DNA from: Alphaproteobacteria bacterium
GTDB lineage: Bacteria > Pseudomonadota > Alphaproteobacteria > Micropepsales > Micropepsaceae
Length of the DNA stretch: 42,258 bases
Direction: 5' to 3'
NCBI GenBank assembly: GCA_013697055.1
Contig: JACCXK010000076.1
Location: 1 to 42,258 of the forward strand
The notes beneath the pieces were generated by a model. The model did no database searches, had not been told where the DNA came from, and saw only the letters and a program-made list of their open reading frames with translations. The translations under genes were made by a program, and so were the position numbers. This document shows, one piece after another, positions 33,770 through 42,070 of the stretch; position 1 is the stretch's first letter, and every line of letters starts with the position of its first letter.

Positions 33770-36700
33770 AGACGTCTCCGGTCTGGGCGGCATGAGCGGT
33801 GGCCTTTTTCGCCGCTCGCCGGCCATGAATGATGCTGAACACCACCGGCACGAACAACAAGGTCGCGGCCGTGGCGAAGATGAGGCCGCCGATCACGGCG
33901 CGGCCCAGGGGGGCGTTCTGTTCCCCGCCCTGCCCCAGGCCAAGCGCCATGGGCGTCATGCCGATGATCATGGCCAGGGCCGTCATGCAGACGGGGCGGA
34001 AACGGGTGAAGCCCGCTTCCACCGCCGCGAGCACAGCATCGCCGTGATGGGCGAGGCGCTCGCGCGCAAAGGCGATCACCAGGATGGAGTTGGCCGTGGC
34101 GACGCCCATGCACATGATCGCGCCGGTCAGAGCGGGCACCGACAAGGTGGTGCCGGTGGTGAACAGCATCCAGACAATGCCGGCCAAAGCCGCAGGCAAG
34201 GCAGTGATGATGACGAACGGATCGGTCCAGGACTGGAAGTTTACCACGATCAGCAGATAGATCAGCACCACTGCCCCCAGCAGTCCATAGAACAGGCCGG
34301 AGAAGGACGTTTCCATGGTCTGCACCTGACCGCGCAGAGTAACGGTGGAGGCGCGGGGCAGATACTTCTTGTTGGCGTCGATCACCTTCTGCACATCCGC
34401 CGCCACCGCGCCCAGGTCGCGGTCTTGCGTGGTGGCGAACAGGTCCACGGTGGGCTGGATATTGTAATGCGTCACCACGGCCGAGCCCTGGGTGCGGCTG
34501 ATGCGGGCAATGCCGCCCAGCACCTGCGGCGCGCCGCCGCCCGCCGGCGTGATCGTCAGGTTCTGCAACGCTTCCAGCGAGTCCATCCGGTATTCCGGGG
34601 TCTGGGCCTGCATCTGGTAGGAAACGTTGTTCTTGGGATTCAGGAAGAAATTCGGCGCCGATTGCGAAGTGCCTGCCAGGGCGGTGCCCAGTGCATTGGT
34701 GACATCGCGCTCGGTCAGGCCCAACTGCGCCATGCGATCGCGGTCGGCATCCACCTTGAGCTTGGGCTGGCTGCTGGACTGGTGCATGCGCGCATCCACC
34801 AGGCCGGGAATGGTACGGATCTGGCGCAGGATGCGCAGGGCGAAGGCTTCGGTCTCTTCGCGCTTGGTGCCGCTGACCTGCACGTCCAGCGGCGCCGGCG
34901 CGCCGAAGTTCAAAATCTGGCTGGTGATGTCGGGCGGCGGGAAGGAAAAGGTGACCGCCGGAAACAGGCGCGGCAACCGCTCGCGCAAGGTGCGGACATA
35001 GCCGGGGGTGGGACGGTGACCGTCATTCAAGGTGATGAAGATATCGGCGTCTTGCAGGCCGGTGGTGCCGGAGTTGGAATAGATCAGGTTCACGGGGCTC
35101 TGGTTGAGGCCGATATTGTCCACGATGGTGGTCAGTTCGCCGGCGGGAATGACCCGGCGCACCTCCCGCTCGATCTGGGCCACGATCTGGGTGGTGTCTT
35201 CGATGCGGGTGCCCGCCTGGGTGCGGGCATGCAAGGTGATCTGGCCGGAATCCACCGAGGGGAAGAAGTCCTCGCCCAGAAAAGGCACCAGCAGCATCGA
35301 CACCGCCACCGCGCAGAGAAAGCCGAACACAAAGGGCCGCCGCCGCGTCATGGCCAGCGCCAGAAGATTGCGATAGCTCTCGCGGGTATCGGCAAAGACG
35401 GTCTCGAAACGCTTCTGCAGCCGCGCGAACGCGTTGTTGCCCAGGGCGGCATGTTCCTCGGCATGGGGCTTGAGCAGATACAGCGACAGGGTCGGCACCA
35501 GGGTGCGCGACAGGATGAAGGACGCGATCATCGCAAACACCACCGCCAGCGCCATGGGCATGAACAAAAAGCCCGCAACGCCTTCCAGCGCGAACATCGG
35601 CACAAAGGCGACGCAGATACACAGCAAGGAGACAAAAGCCGGCTGCGCGATCTGCATGGCGCCGTCCATGATGGCCGGGCGCACGGCCTTGCCATGCTCC
35701 AGATGCCAGTTGATGTTCTCGATGGTCACCGTGGCGTCGTCCACCAATATGCCCACCGCCAGCGCCAGCCCGCCCAATGTCATGATGTTGAGCGTCTGAC
35801 CGGTCGCCCAAAGCGCCATCAACGCGCACAAGACCGCCAGCGGGATGGAGGTGGCGATGATGATGGTGGAACGCCAGCTTCCCAGGAAGAACAGGATCAT
35901 CAGGCTGGTCAGGGCCGCCGCGATAAGGCCTTCGCGCACCACCCCGCTGATCGCCGCCTTTACGAAAATCGACTGGTCGGTCAGCACATTGACCTTGAGC
36001 TCGTCCGGCATCTGGGCCCGGAGCGCCGGCAGCATGTTCTTGATGCCCTCGACCACATCGATGGTCGAGGCCTTGCCGTTCTTGAGCACGGTGGAAAGCA
36101 CGGCGCGCGCGCCGTCCACATGCACGATGTTGTTCTGCACATTGCTGCCGTCGCGCACATGGCCGACATCGCGCAGATGGACGGTGCCGCCGCCCACCGT
36201 CTTGACCGGCATGTCGTTGATCGCCTCGATGCTGTCGGCGGCATTGTTGAGCTGCACGACATACTGGAAGGTGCCGATCTTGATGTTGCCGGCCGGGGTC
36301 AGCTGGTTCTGGTTGGCGAAGGCGTTCTGCACGTCCGACGCCGACAGGCCGCGGGCCTGCATCGCCTGGGGGTCGAGGTCGATCTGCACCGAGCGGGTCT
36401 TGCCGCCATTGGGCGCGGTGGTGCGCGCGCCGCGCACGGTGGCCAGGCGCGGGCGGGCGAAGTTCTGCGACTGGTCCGCCACCTGCTGCTCGGACATGGT
36501 CTTGGAGGAATAGGCCAGCTGGATCACCGGCACGGTGGAGGCGCTGTAGTTGATGATGTTGGGCGGCTGCATGCCGGCCGGCATCTGGCGGATGGCCTGC
36601 TGGGACAGCGCCGTCACCTCGGCGGTCGCCATGCGGATGTCCACGTCGGGCTGGAAATAGATCTTGGCGATGCCCAATCCCTGGATCGACAGGCTTTCGA

Positions 36701-36944
36701 CATGCTCGACATCGTTGACGCCGGTGGAAAGCTGGCGCTCGTAGTTGGCCATCACCCGCGCGCCCATGTCGTCGGGCGACAGGCCGGTATAGCTGAAGGC
36801 CACGCCCAGCACCGGGATGCCGATTTCGGGGAAGATATCGGTTGGCGTGCGCACCGCCGCCAGCGGCCCGAAGACGAGGATCATCAGGGCCATGACAATG
36901 AAGGTATAGGGCCGCTCCAGCGCGACCTTGACGAGCCAGGTCAT
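33762..36944 (-). CDS. RND-family efflux permease (HAE1-like)
   Basis: A 1060-residue pump with two homologous halves, each with a periplasmic porter domain and membrane helices. Starts MTWLVKVALERPYTFIVMAL. Helix 4 has LALAVGILVDDATVTIENIN, keeping the paired Asp of the proton relay (near residue 403). In helix 10 (near 948) the sequence is CMGVATANSILVIAFARE, where AcrB-type pumps have a Lys (GLSAKNAIL); Thr occupies that place here. Other landmarks: FPPPDITSQILNFGAPAPLDV in the porter domain and GMTPMALGLGQGGEQNAPLG in the last helices. The class and direction (efflux from inner membrane/periplasm) are sure; the substrate is unknown. Overlaps the sensor kinase by 4 bases upstream and the adaptor by 8 downstream. 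Confidence 0.93.
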   Translation of the reverse strand: MTWLVKVALERPYTFIVMALMILVFGPLAAVRTPTDIFPEIGIPVLGVAFSYTGLSPDDMGARVMANYERQLSTGVNDVEHVESLSIQGLGIAKIYFQPDVDIRMATAEVTALSQQAIRQMPAGMQPPNIINYSASTVPVIQLAYSSKTMSEQQVADQSQNFARPRLATVRGARTTAPNGGKTRSVQIDLDPQAMQARGLSASDVQNAFANQNQLTPAGNIKIGTFQYVVQLNNAADSIEAINDMPVKTVGGGTVHLRDVGHVRDGSNVQNNIVHVDGARAVLSTVLKNGKASTIDVVEGIKNMLPALRAQMPDELKVNVLTDQSIFVKAAISGVVREGLIAAALTSLMILFFLGSWRSTIIIATSIPLAVLCALMALWATGQTLNIMTLGGLALAVGILVDDATVTIENINWHLEHGKAVRPAIMDGAMQIAQPAFVSLLCICVAFVPMFALEGVAGFLFMPMALAVVFAMIASFILSRTLVPTLSLYLLKPHAEEHAALGNNAFARLQKRFETVFADTRESYRNLLALAMTRRRPFVFGFLCAVAVSMLLVPFLGEDFFPSVDSGQITLHARTQAGTRIEDTTQIVAQIEREVRRVIPAGELTTIVDNIGLNQSPVNLIYSNSGTTGLQDADIFITLNDGHRPTPGYVRTLRERLPRLFPAVTFSFPPPDITSQILNFGAPAPLDVQVSGTKREETEAFALRILRQIRTIPGLVDARMHQSSSQPKLKVDADRDRMAQLGLTERDVTNALGTALAGTSQSAPNFFLNPKNNVSYQMQAQTPEYRMDSLEALQNLTITPAGGGAPQVLGGIARISRTQGSAVVTHYNIQPTVDLFATTQDRDLGAVAADVQKVIDANKKYLPRASTVTLRGQVQTMETSFSGLFYGLLGAVVLIYLLIVVNFQSWTDPFVIITALPAALAGIVWMLFTTGTTLSVPALTGAIMCMGVATANSILVIAFARERLAHHGDAVLAAVEAGFTRFRPVCMTALAMIIGMTPMALGLGQGGEQNAPLGRAVIGGLIFATAATLLFVPVVFSIIHGRRAAKKATAHAAQTGDVYA

Positions 36945-38299
36945 CCCGCCTGGACCGGCTGGGGCGAGACGCTGCGATCCCAGGCCGAGCGGATGGCGTC
37001 GCCGCCGTCCGGAGAATCCGGCGCCGCCGGCAGCCAGATCGTGATGCTCAATCCTTCTTCGGCGCCGTTGACGGCGGTGATGGTGCCGCCATGCGCCAGC
37101 ACGGCACGCTTGGCGATGGCCAGGCCCAGGCCATAGCCATGCCCGCTGGAAGGATCGCCCCGGTAGAAGGGATCGAACAGCGATGTGAGCTGCTCCGGTT
37201 TGGCGCCGGGGCCCTGGTCACGAATATAAAGCGTGGTGCCGGCCTGGTTCGATTCCATCTCCAGGGTGATGGTTTCACCGCGACGCGAGAAGCGCAGCGC
37301 GTTGCGCACGATATTCTCGATGGCGCGGTTGACCAGCTTGCCGCTGCCCACGATCAACGCTTCATGACCGGGTTCCGGGTTGGCAACGAACTGGATGTCC
37401 ACGCCCTTTCCCTGCGCCTCGAAGCGGGCATCGTCGGCGACCATGCGGGAGACTTCCGAGACGAAGAAATACTCGTCGGAGGTGGCGGCGCCGCTTTCGA
37501 TCTTGGACAAGGTAAGAAGCTCGCCGACCATTTCTTCGAGCTTGTCGGCTTCCTTGCCGATCCGCTCCAGCGACTGGGCTTCTTTTTCCGGCGACTGGCG
37601 GGCCAGCGCGATGGCCAGATGCAGCCGGGCCAGCGGCGAACGCAACTCGTGCGAAATATCGGCCAGCAGCCGGTCGCGCGAGGCCACCAGTTCTTCCAGG
37701 CGAGACGCCATGCGGTTGAAGTCGGTGGCGAGGTCGGTGATCTCGTCGTGGCGCCTGAGCCAGGCATCGCCCAGCCGGACTTTCAGGTCTCCCGCCGCCA
37801 GCCGCCCAAAAGCGGCGCGGATGCGGCGGATGGGAACGATGATGAACAGGGTCAGCAAGGCGCTGAAGATGAAGACGCCGATCAAGCCGCTGTAGAATGT
37901 GTGCGGACCCAGATCGAGCGGCAGGGGCGGCGACACATAGCCGTTGAAACGCGTCACATGATAGGTGACGGCATAGCGCTGTCCCTTGGGGTCCACCGCA
38001 ACGGTCGAATAGACGCCATGGACGGGATCGTGCGGCGGCTCGGTGCCTGCCGGGATGGGACGCACCGTCAGATATTCTCGCGCGGTCGCGGGCCAGGTCT
38101 TGAATTCTTTCTCAAAGACCGCTTCGCCGCCGACGCCGATGACCGTCCTGGCGCCGGCCAGCGCCGTTTCAGCCTGGGCCGAGGTCGAGCGGCTGGGGCT
38201 CTGGCTCAGCAGCGCGTCCGCCAGCCAGACGAAATAGGACACCACGATGAAGCTGACGCAGACGCTGAGAAACAGCTTGAGGAAGAGCGGCCGCCTCAT
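36941..38299 (-). CDS. Sensor histidine kinase (CpxA-like)
   Basis: A 452-residue kinase. Two membrane helices (LFLKLFLSVCVSFIVVSYFV near 5-25; HTFYSGLIGVFIFSALLTLF near 132-150) frame a periplasmic sensor of about 105 residues. Then a HAMP linker (VPIRRIRAAFGRLAAGDLKV), the His box LADISHELRSPLARLHLAIA, and an ATPase domain with N box (RAIENIVRNALRF), G1 (IRDQGPGAKP), F box (LFDPFYRGD) and G2 (GHGYGLGLAIAKRAV). The length and layout fit the CpxA/envelope-stress class. Coupled by 4-base overlaps to the response regulator upstream and the RND permease downstream, so it most likely senses an envelope condition and controls this very operon. The signal is unknown. Confidence 0.93.
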   Translation of the reverse strand: MRRPLFLKLFLSVCVSFIVVSYFVWLADALLSQSPSRSTSAQAETALAGARTVIGVGGEAVFEKEFKTWPATAREYLTVRPIPAGTEPPHDPVHGVYSTVAVDPKGQRYAVTYHVTRFNGYVSPPLPLDLGPHTFYSGLIGVFIFSALLTLFIIVPIRRIRAAFGRLAAGDLKVRLGDAWLRRHDEITDLATDFNRMASRLEELVASRDRLLADISHELRSPLARLHLAIALARQSPEKEAQSLERIGKEADKLEEMVGELLTLSKIESGAATSDEYFFVSEVSRMVADDARFEAQGKGVDIQFVANPEPGHEALIVGSGKLVNRAIENIVRNALRFSRRGETITLEMESNQAGTTLYIRDQGPGAKPEQLTSLFDPFYRGDPSSGHGYGLGLAIAKRAVLAHGGTITAVNGAEEGLSITIWLPAAPDSPDGGDAIRSAWDRSVSPQPVQAG

Positions 38300-38997
38300 C
38301 GCGTCACCTTGAGCCGGTAGCCCACGGCGCGTACCGTTTCGATCTCGATCGCCTTGCTGGACGCGGTCAGCAGCTTCTTGCGCAGGTTGCTGACATGCAC
38401 ATCGATGCTGCGGTCATAGGGTTCGCGCTTGCGGCCCAGCACGCTGAGCGACAGCTCGTCCTTGGTCGCCACCGCATCCTTGTTGCGCAACAAGGCTTCC
38501 AGCAGGTCGAACTCGCAGGTGGTGACCTCGAAGGGCTGGCCGTCGAAGCTGACCTGGCGATTGGCCGGCACCAGCCGCAGCTTGCCCGCCGTGAAATGCT
38601 GCGCGGGTTGCGATGTGGGCTTGCGGCGCAGCACCGCCTTGAGCCGCGCCAGCAGCTCGCGGGCATAATAGGGCTTGGCGATATAATCGTCGGCGCCCAT
38701 TTCCAGCCCGGCGACGCGCTCATCCTCGGCGCCCTTGGCGGTGAGCATGATCACTGGCACGGCGCTGCTGGACCTTATGCGCTGCAGGGTTTCGATGCCG
38801 CTGATATCGGGCATCATCACGTCCAGGATGACGGCGTCCAGGTCCGGGTCCAGCGCGGCAATCGCGCCATCGGTGCCGTTGAAGGCGGCAGTGGTCTCGA
38901 ACCCCTCGCCGCGCAGGAATTCGGTCAGCATCGCGGTCAGCGCCGCATCGTCATCGATCAACAGGACCTTGGGATTGGCCGGTGCATCTTGTGTCAC
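38296..38997 (-). CDS. OmpR-family response regulator
   Basis: A 233-residue regulator. Receiver: VLLIDDDAALTAMLTEFLRG, phospho-Asp in AVILDVMMPDISG, Thr in MLTAKG and Lys in DDYIAKPYY. DNA-binding winged helix at about 135-230: TTCEFDLLEALLRNKDAVAT, KREPYDRSIDVHVSNLRKKL and IETVRAVGYRLKV. Two GTG codons stand in tandem (39000, 38997). AGGAGG at 39002-39007 is 2 bases from the first and 5 from the second, so the second is preferred. That Shine-Dalgarno overlaps the stop of the preceding gene, so translation is coupled. It is the partner of the adjacent kinase and probable activator or repressor of the RND genes. Confidence 0.93.
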   Translation of the reverse strand: MTQDAPANPKVLLIDDDAALTAMLTEFLRGEGFETTAAFNGTDGAIAALDPDLDAVILDVMMPDISGIETLQRIRSSSAVPVIMLTAKGAEDERVAGLEMGADDYIAKPYYARELLARLKAVLRRKPTSQPAQHFTAGKLRLVPANRQVSFDGQPFEVTTCEFDLLEALLRNKDAVATKDELSLSVLGRKREPYDRSIDVHVSNLRKKLLTASSKAIEIETVRAVGYRLKVTR

Positions 38998-39006
38998 CAC
39001 GGCCTC

Positions 39007-39426
39007 CTACTTCTCATACGGCACAAGGTGCCACACGCCGCCTTCGCCATCGCCATGCGGGTCTTTGGGGCCGTCATGGAAGAAGGTGTAAACCAGATGG
39101 CCGCGATAGGCCCATTGCAGGCGGCCATCGTCGCGCTTCACCGTGGTCCATTCGCCCATCGGCTTGGCGGAGGCCGGGGCATAGACCGGCGGGCGGGCGC
39201 CCATGCAGCCTTCGTTGCAAAGGGAACGATCGGGCTTGTCCAGGTCGTAGGTATAAAGCCGCTGGCTGGACGGAAAGCGCCGGAAGACAAAGCCTTGGTC
39301 ACCTTCCTGTGACAAAGCGACTTCGGACGGGTAGGACAAGGCTTCGTTGAAGGCCGCCAGCGCGGGCGTGCCCATGCAGAGCGCCATGACGGCAACGGCC
39401 GGCAATGTCACCGGCCGGCGCGTCAT
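39007..39426 (-). CDS. Exported YxYxxD-repeat (COG4315-like) protein
   Basis: A 139-residue protein with a signal peptide (VTLPAVAVMALCMGTPALA). The mature part has the two short repeats of COG4315-type secreted proteins: RLYTYDLDKPDRSLCNEGC and HLVYTFFHDGPKDPHGDGEG, with the conserved C-x3-C turn, PPVYAP, WTTVKRDDGRLQWAYRG and the closing GVWHLVP. These Y-x-(F/W/Y)-x-x-D proteins are periplasmic or lipid-anchored and of unknown function, often near redox or heme genes. The ATG overlaps the previous gene's stop (ATGA) and its own stop overlaps the response regulator's Shine-Dalgarno. A place in an envelope redox operon fits the family's habits. Confidence 0.88.
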   Translation of the reverse strand: MTRRPVTLPAVAVMALCMGTPALAAFNEALSYPSEVALSQEGDQGFVFRRFPSSQRLYTYDLDKPDRSLCNEGCMGARPPVYAPASAKPMGEWTTVKRDDGRLQWAYRGHLVYTFFHDGPKDPHGDGEGGVWHLVPYEK

Positions 39427-40958
39427 TTCGTTTCCGCGGCCGCCACTTCCGTCGGTTTTTCGTTGCTGACCTGGTTTTGCGGCTTGGCCGGCTGGGCCGC
39501 GGGCGGGGCGGCCGGGGGCGGCGCCACGGTGCCGCGGCGGCGGCGCATCCAGGGCGGAATGCCGTCCTTGTCCTCATTGGCGTAATGCGGACGTTCCAAG
39601 GTCTTGATGAAGAAGTCCTTGCTGGGCAGGTCGGCAATGTCGTGCTCGAACGAGCCGACAGCGGCTTCCGTGGTTCCCGGCGGCACCGGCTGCGGCACGC
39701 GAGTTTCGGCGCCCTTGATGGTGTTGGCCTTGATCGCCAGGAACGCCTGCATGCGCTCTTCATCCAGCGCCAGCTTGGGGACTTCCATGGCGAGGTTCTC
39801 GGGATCGACCACATAGGCCGAAGCCAGCTTGATGCGATAGACCGACGAGATGCCGTCATTCTTCCCGGTCTTGGGATTATACATGCCGTCGGCATTGCGG
39901 CGCAGGGCGAAATAGAGCGAGACATGATCCTCATGCTCGCGGATGCCCTGCTGGCCGCCGTCCTGGGCGAAGGTGTTCTCGGTGTAAAGCTCGCGCCAGT
40001 CGCGATAGCCGGCCAGCAGGCCGGTGGCGGCAAGACCATCCGGCGACATGTTCAGCCGCACCTTGCCCTTGGAGAAGTTCGTGTCGCCGGTCTGGTCATA
40101 GAACCAGGCGATGCGCGGAGAATGCAGGTGCTCGACCTGCTCGGTCTCGACCACGCCGTTTTTGATCTTGGCCTTCAGCTTGGTGTACTGGGACGTGTGC
40201 AGGATGCGGTAGGAATAATCCACCGAGATACCGCCGCGCGCATCCTTCACCAGCTTGTCGGGCGAATAGCCGATCTCCAGGGTCGCCTCATCGTCATTCA
40301 TCGGGTCCTTGTTGCCCGACACGCGGACGACCATGGTGTAGAGGCCGTCCTGCATCTTGTCGTTGGCGCGCAGATCGAGGGTGGCATTGCCGTTGCCGCG
40401 CCAGGGTGCATCACAGCCCCAGGCCCGGTACAGATTGTTGTCGATGCCTTTTTCACCATCGGGACTGACAAAGTCGGCCGGCTTGACCTTGCCGTCCAGA
40501 TTGAAGCCATCGCCGATGCGGCTGGTGACCTGCGGCTGGCCGGGATCTTCCGCCGCCCAGGGGTTCACATAGGTCTCAATGCCGCGCTTGTAGCCGCGAT
40601 AGGCGACGGCGCGGTTCCAGATATGGAAGCGCGTCAGCACCGGGGCGCGAACATCGTCCAGGCCCGGCGGCTTGGCGATCCAGTCGATCTCCTGCTGGCT
40701 GCGGAATTTCTGCCGCTGCACCGCGATCTTGGTATTCGCATCATTGGCGAAATGGGTGGACGCGCCGTGCGGGCAATCCACCCCCGGCTCGATCTCGGCG
40801 CCGCGCGCGTAATCGGCGCGGCCGCCATAGCGGAAGGCATATTCATACTGGCCCACGACATAGCCGCGCACCCAGGGGGCGGCGGAGGCGGGCATCGCCG
40901 TGCCGGCCATCAAGCCGACGGCAGAGGCGCAAATCATAAGACGCTTTTGCAGGATCAT
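39423..40958 (-). CDS. Large exported protein of unknown function
   Basis: A 511-residue protein with a clear signal peptide (MILQKRLMICASAVGLMAGT, cut after PASA). The mature part begins with an aromatic, beta-rich stretch (PWVRGYVVGQYEYAFRYGGR) and is mostly beta-strand-like, with acidic, Asp/Asn-rich loops (NKDPMNDDEATLEIGYSPD) and two notable cysteines (VDCPHG, WGCDAPW) that could form a disulfide. The C-terminal 60 residues are Arg- then Pro/Ala-rich (WMRRRRGTVAPPPAAPP) and likely disordered. No CxxCH, cupredoxin or catalase motif was found and no family is recognised. A GGAGGAGA ribosome-binding site precedes the ATG. Its place between a copper protein and a two-component system argues for an envelope redox or stress role, which is inference. 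Confidence 0.85.
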   Translation of the reverse strand: MILQKRLMICASAVGLMAGTAMPASAAPWVRGYVVGQYEYAFRYGGRADYARGAEIEPGVDCPHGASTHFANDANTKIAVQRQKFRSQQEIDWIAKPPGLDDVRAPVLTRFHIWNRAVAYRGYKRGIETYVNPWAAEDPGQPQVTSRIGDGFNLDGKVKPADFVSPDGEKGIDNNLYRAWGCDAPWRGNGNATLDLRANDKMQDGLYTMVVRVSGNKDPMNDDEATLEIGYSPDKLVKDARGGISVDYSYRILHTSQYTKLKAKIKNGVVETEQVEHLHSPRIAWFYDQTGDTNFSKGKVRLNMSPDGLAATGLLAGYRDWRELYTENTFAQDGGQQGIREHEDHVSLYFALRRNADGMYNPKTGKNDGISSVYRIKLASAYVVDPENLAMEVPKLALDEERMQAFLAIKANTIKGAETRVPQPVPPGTTEAAVGSFEHDIADLPSKDFFIKTLERPHYANEDKDGIPPWMRRRRGTVAPPPAAPPAAQPAKPQNQVSNEKPTEVAAAETK

Positions 40959-40988
40959 GACGATCTCCTCCTGGAGCCGGCGCTGCGG

Positions 40989-41375
40989 TCAGGATACCAC
41001 AACGGTGCCGACCATTCCCATGGCTTCGTGATAGGCGCAGACGTATTTGTACGTCCCTTTTTCCGTGAAAGTGTGGCTGAAGGTGCCTTCTTCCTCGATC
41101 GCACCCGAGTCGAAGGGCGCCACCCCGGCGGGCAGGGCCGCGTTGGCGGCCGTGGCGGCCTTGGACGGGTCGAAGGTCACCGTGTGGCTGATGTTGTGCG
41201 GATTGGTCCACTTGACCGTGTCGCCGCTCCTGATGGTCACCGTCTCGGGAATGAAACGCATCTTGGGCGACTGGGCCATGGAGACATCGACCGTCTTGGC
41301 CTGGGCGAAGGCCGGCGTGACGGCCGAAAAGCCGAAGGCGGCAAGAAGCTGTGTGAAGGCGCGGCGATTGAACAT
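40989..41375 (-). CDS. Plastocyanin/pseudoazurin-like blue copper protein
   Basis: A 128-residue cupredoxin with a twin-arginine-like leader (FNRRAFTQLLAAFGFSAVTP). Type 1 copper ligands are visible: His in NPHNISHTVTFDPSK, and Cys, His and Met in YKYVCAYHEAMGMVGTVVVS. These small proteins carry single electrons between periplasmic redox partners. AAGGAG lies five bases ahead of ATG 41375; the in-frame GTG at 41381 overlaps that site, so ATG is chosen. The stop of the upstream gene overlaps the same Shine-Dalgarno. A nearby cytochrome c' and a secreted redox-associated protein make an electron-transfer or copper-handling role plausible. Confidence 0.93.
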   Translation of the reverse strand: MFNRRAFTQLLAAFGFSAVTPAFAQAKTVDVSMAQSPKMRFIPETVTIRSGDTVKWTNPHNISHTVTFDPSKAATAANAALPAGVAPFDSGAIEEEGTFSHTFTEKGTYKYVCAYHEAMGMVGTVVVS

Positions 41376-41384
41376 GGTCACTCC

Positions 41385-42008
41385 TTAAACCGGCGGCGAA
41401 ACCTGGTTGATCAGCAAGTCGGATACCGCGCCGGCCTCGTAACCCAGCGGATCGGCGTCATCCATCACGCCCTTGCGGACCACAATGTCGGCGCTGGCTT
41501 CGAAATCGGTGATGTCCTCGGCCTTGACGCCATCGGCAAAGAAAGCGGTGCCCGCATAGGGGCTCCAGCTTTTCCAGTCGGCGGCGCCCTTGGTCTTGTA
41601 GCGCCACACCGGCTGGAAATTCGCCATCTGGAAACTGTGGCGCGGCGCGGCGGGATCGCGCTTGGGCGGCGGCACGGTGTCGGCCTTGGTGCGCGCCTGG
41701 GTGAAGGTGAACCAGGTGCCCTTGTCGGCCATGGTCAGGTCGGCGGCGCGCCAGGCCAGGTACTTTTCGATATCGTCGCGGCTGGTGAATTTGTGGCCGG
41801 CAACCACCAGGTGATAGCCGGTGGCGCCCTTCTTCGTCGCGGTGAACACACCCGGCTTGGCCGGCGGAACCATCGGCGCATCGGCAGCCGGCGCAGGCTG
41901 CGCCGGTGTGGCAGAGGCCTGGGCGCCGGGCGGATCGGCGGCAAAGCTGCTGCCCGCAAGGGCGCAGAATGCGGCGGCGCCAAACGTAATTCCGATAATG
42001 CGTTTCAT
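41385..42008 (-). CDS. Exported protein, unrecognised family
   Basis: A 207-residue protein. The signal peptide (MKRIIGITFGAAAFCALAGS, cut near SFA) is followed by a Pro/Ala-rich linker and a globular part rich in aromatic residues: GATGYHLVVAGHKFTSRDDI, EKYLAWRAADLTMADKGTWF, FQPVWRYKTKGAADWKSWSP and FEASADIVVRKGV. The frame extends upstream to 42068, but ATG 42008 starts the signal peptide and has GGCGGGAAAAG before it. It lies between a cytochrome c' gene (62 bases upstream) and the blue copper gene (its stop overlaps that gene's ribosome-binding site). No domain is recognised. Likely periplasmic and part of the same redox group. Confidence 0.75.
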   Translation of the reverse strand: MKRIIGITFGAAAFCALAGSSFAADPPGAQASATPAQPAPAADAPMVPPAKPGVFTATKKGATGYHLVVAGHKFTSRDDIEKYLAWRAADLTMADKGTWFTFTQARTKADTVPPPKRDPAAPRHSFQMANFQPVWRYKTKGAADWKSWSPYAGTAFFADGVKAEDITDFEASADIVVRKGVMDDADPLGYEAGAVSDLLINQVSPPV

Positions 42009-42070
42009 CTTTTCCCGCCCTGTTCTCGTTCTTGGTTCAAATAGAACCGATAGCCCATGCCCGTACAATT

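Noticed and set aside
33501-37136. Plus-strand frame of 1211 codons opposite the RND genes
   Set aside because: Shadow frame of the RND permease; His/Arg/Gly-rich, no motifs, no ribosome-binding site.
39405-42044. Plus-strand frame of 879 codons over the redox genes
   Set aside because: Shadow of several real minus-strand genes with signal peptides and coupled starts; biased composition only.
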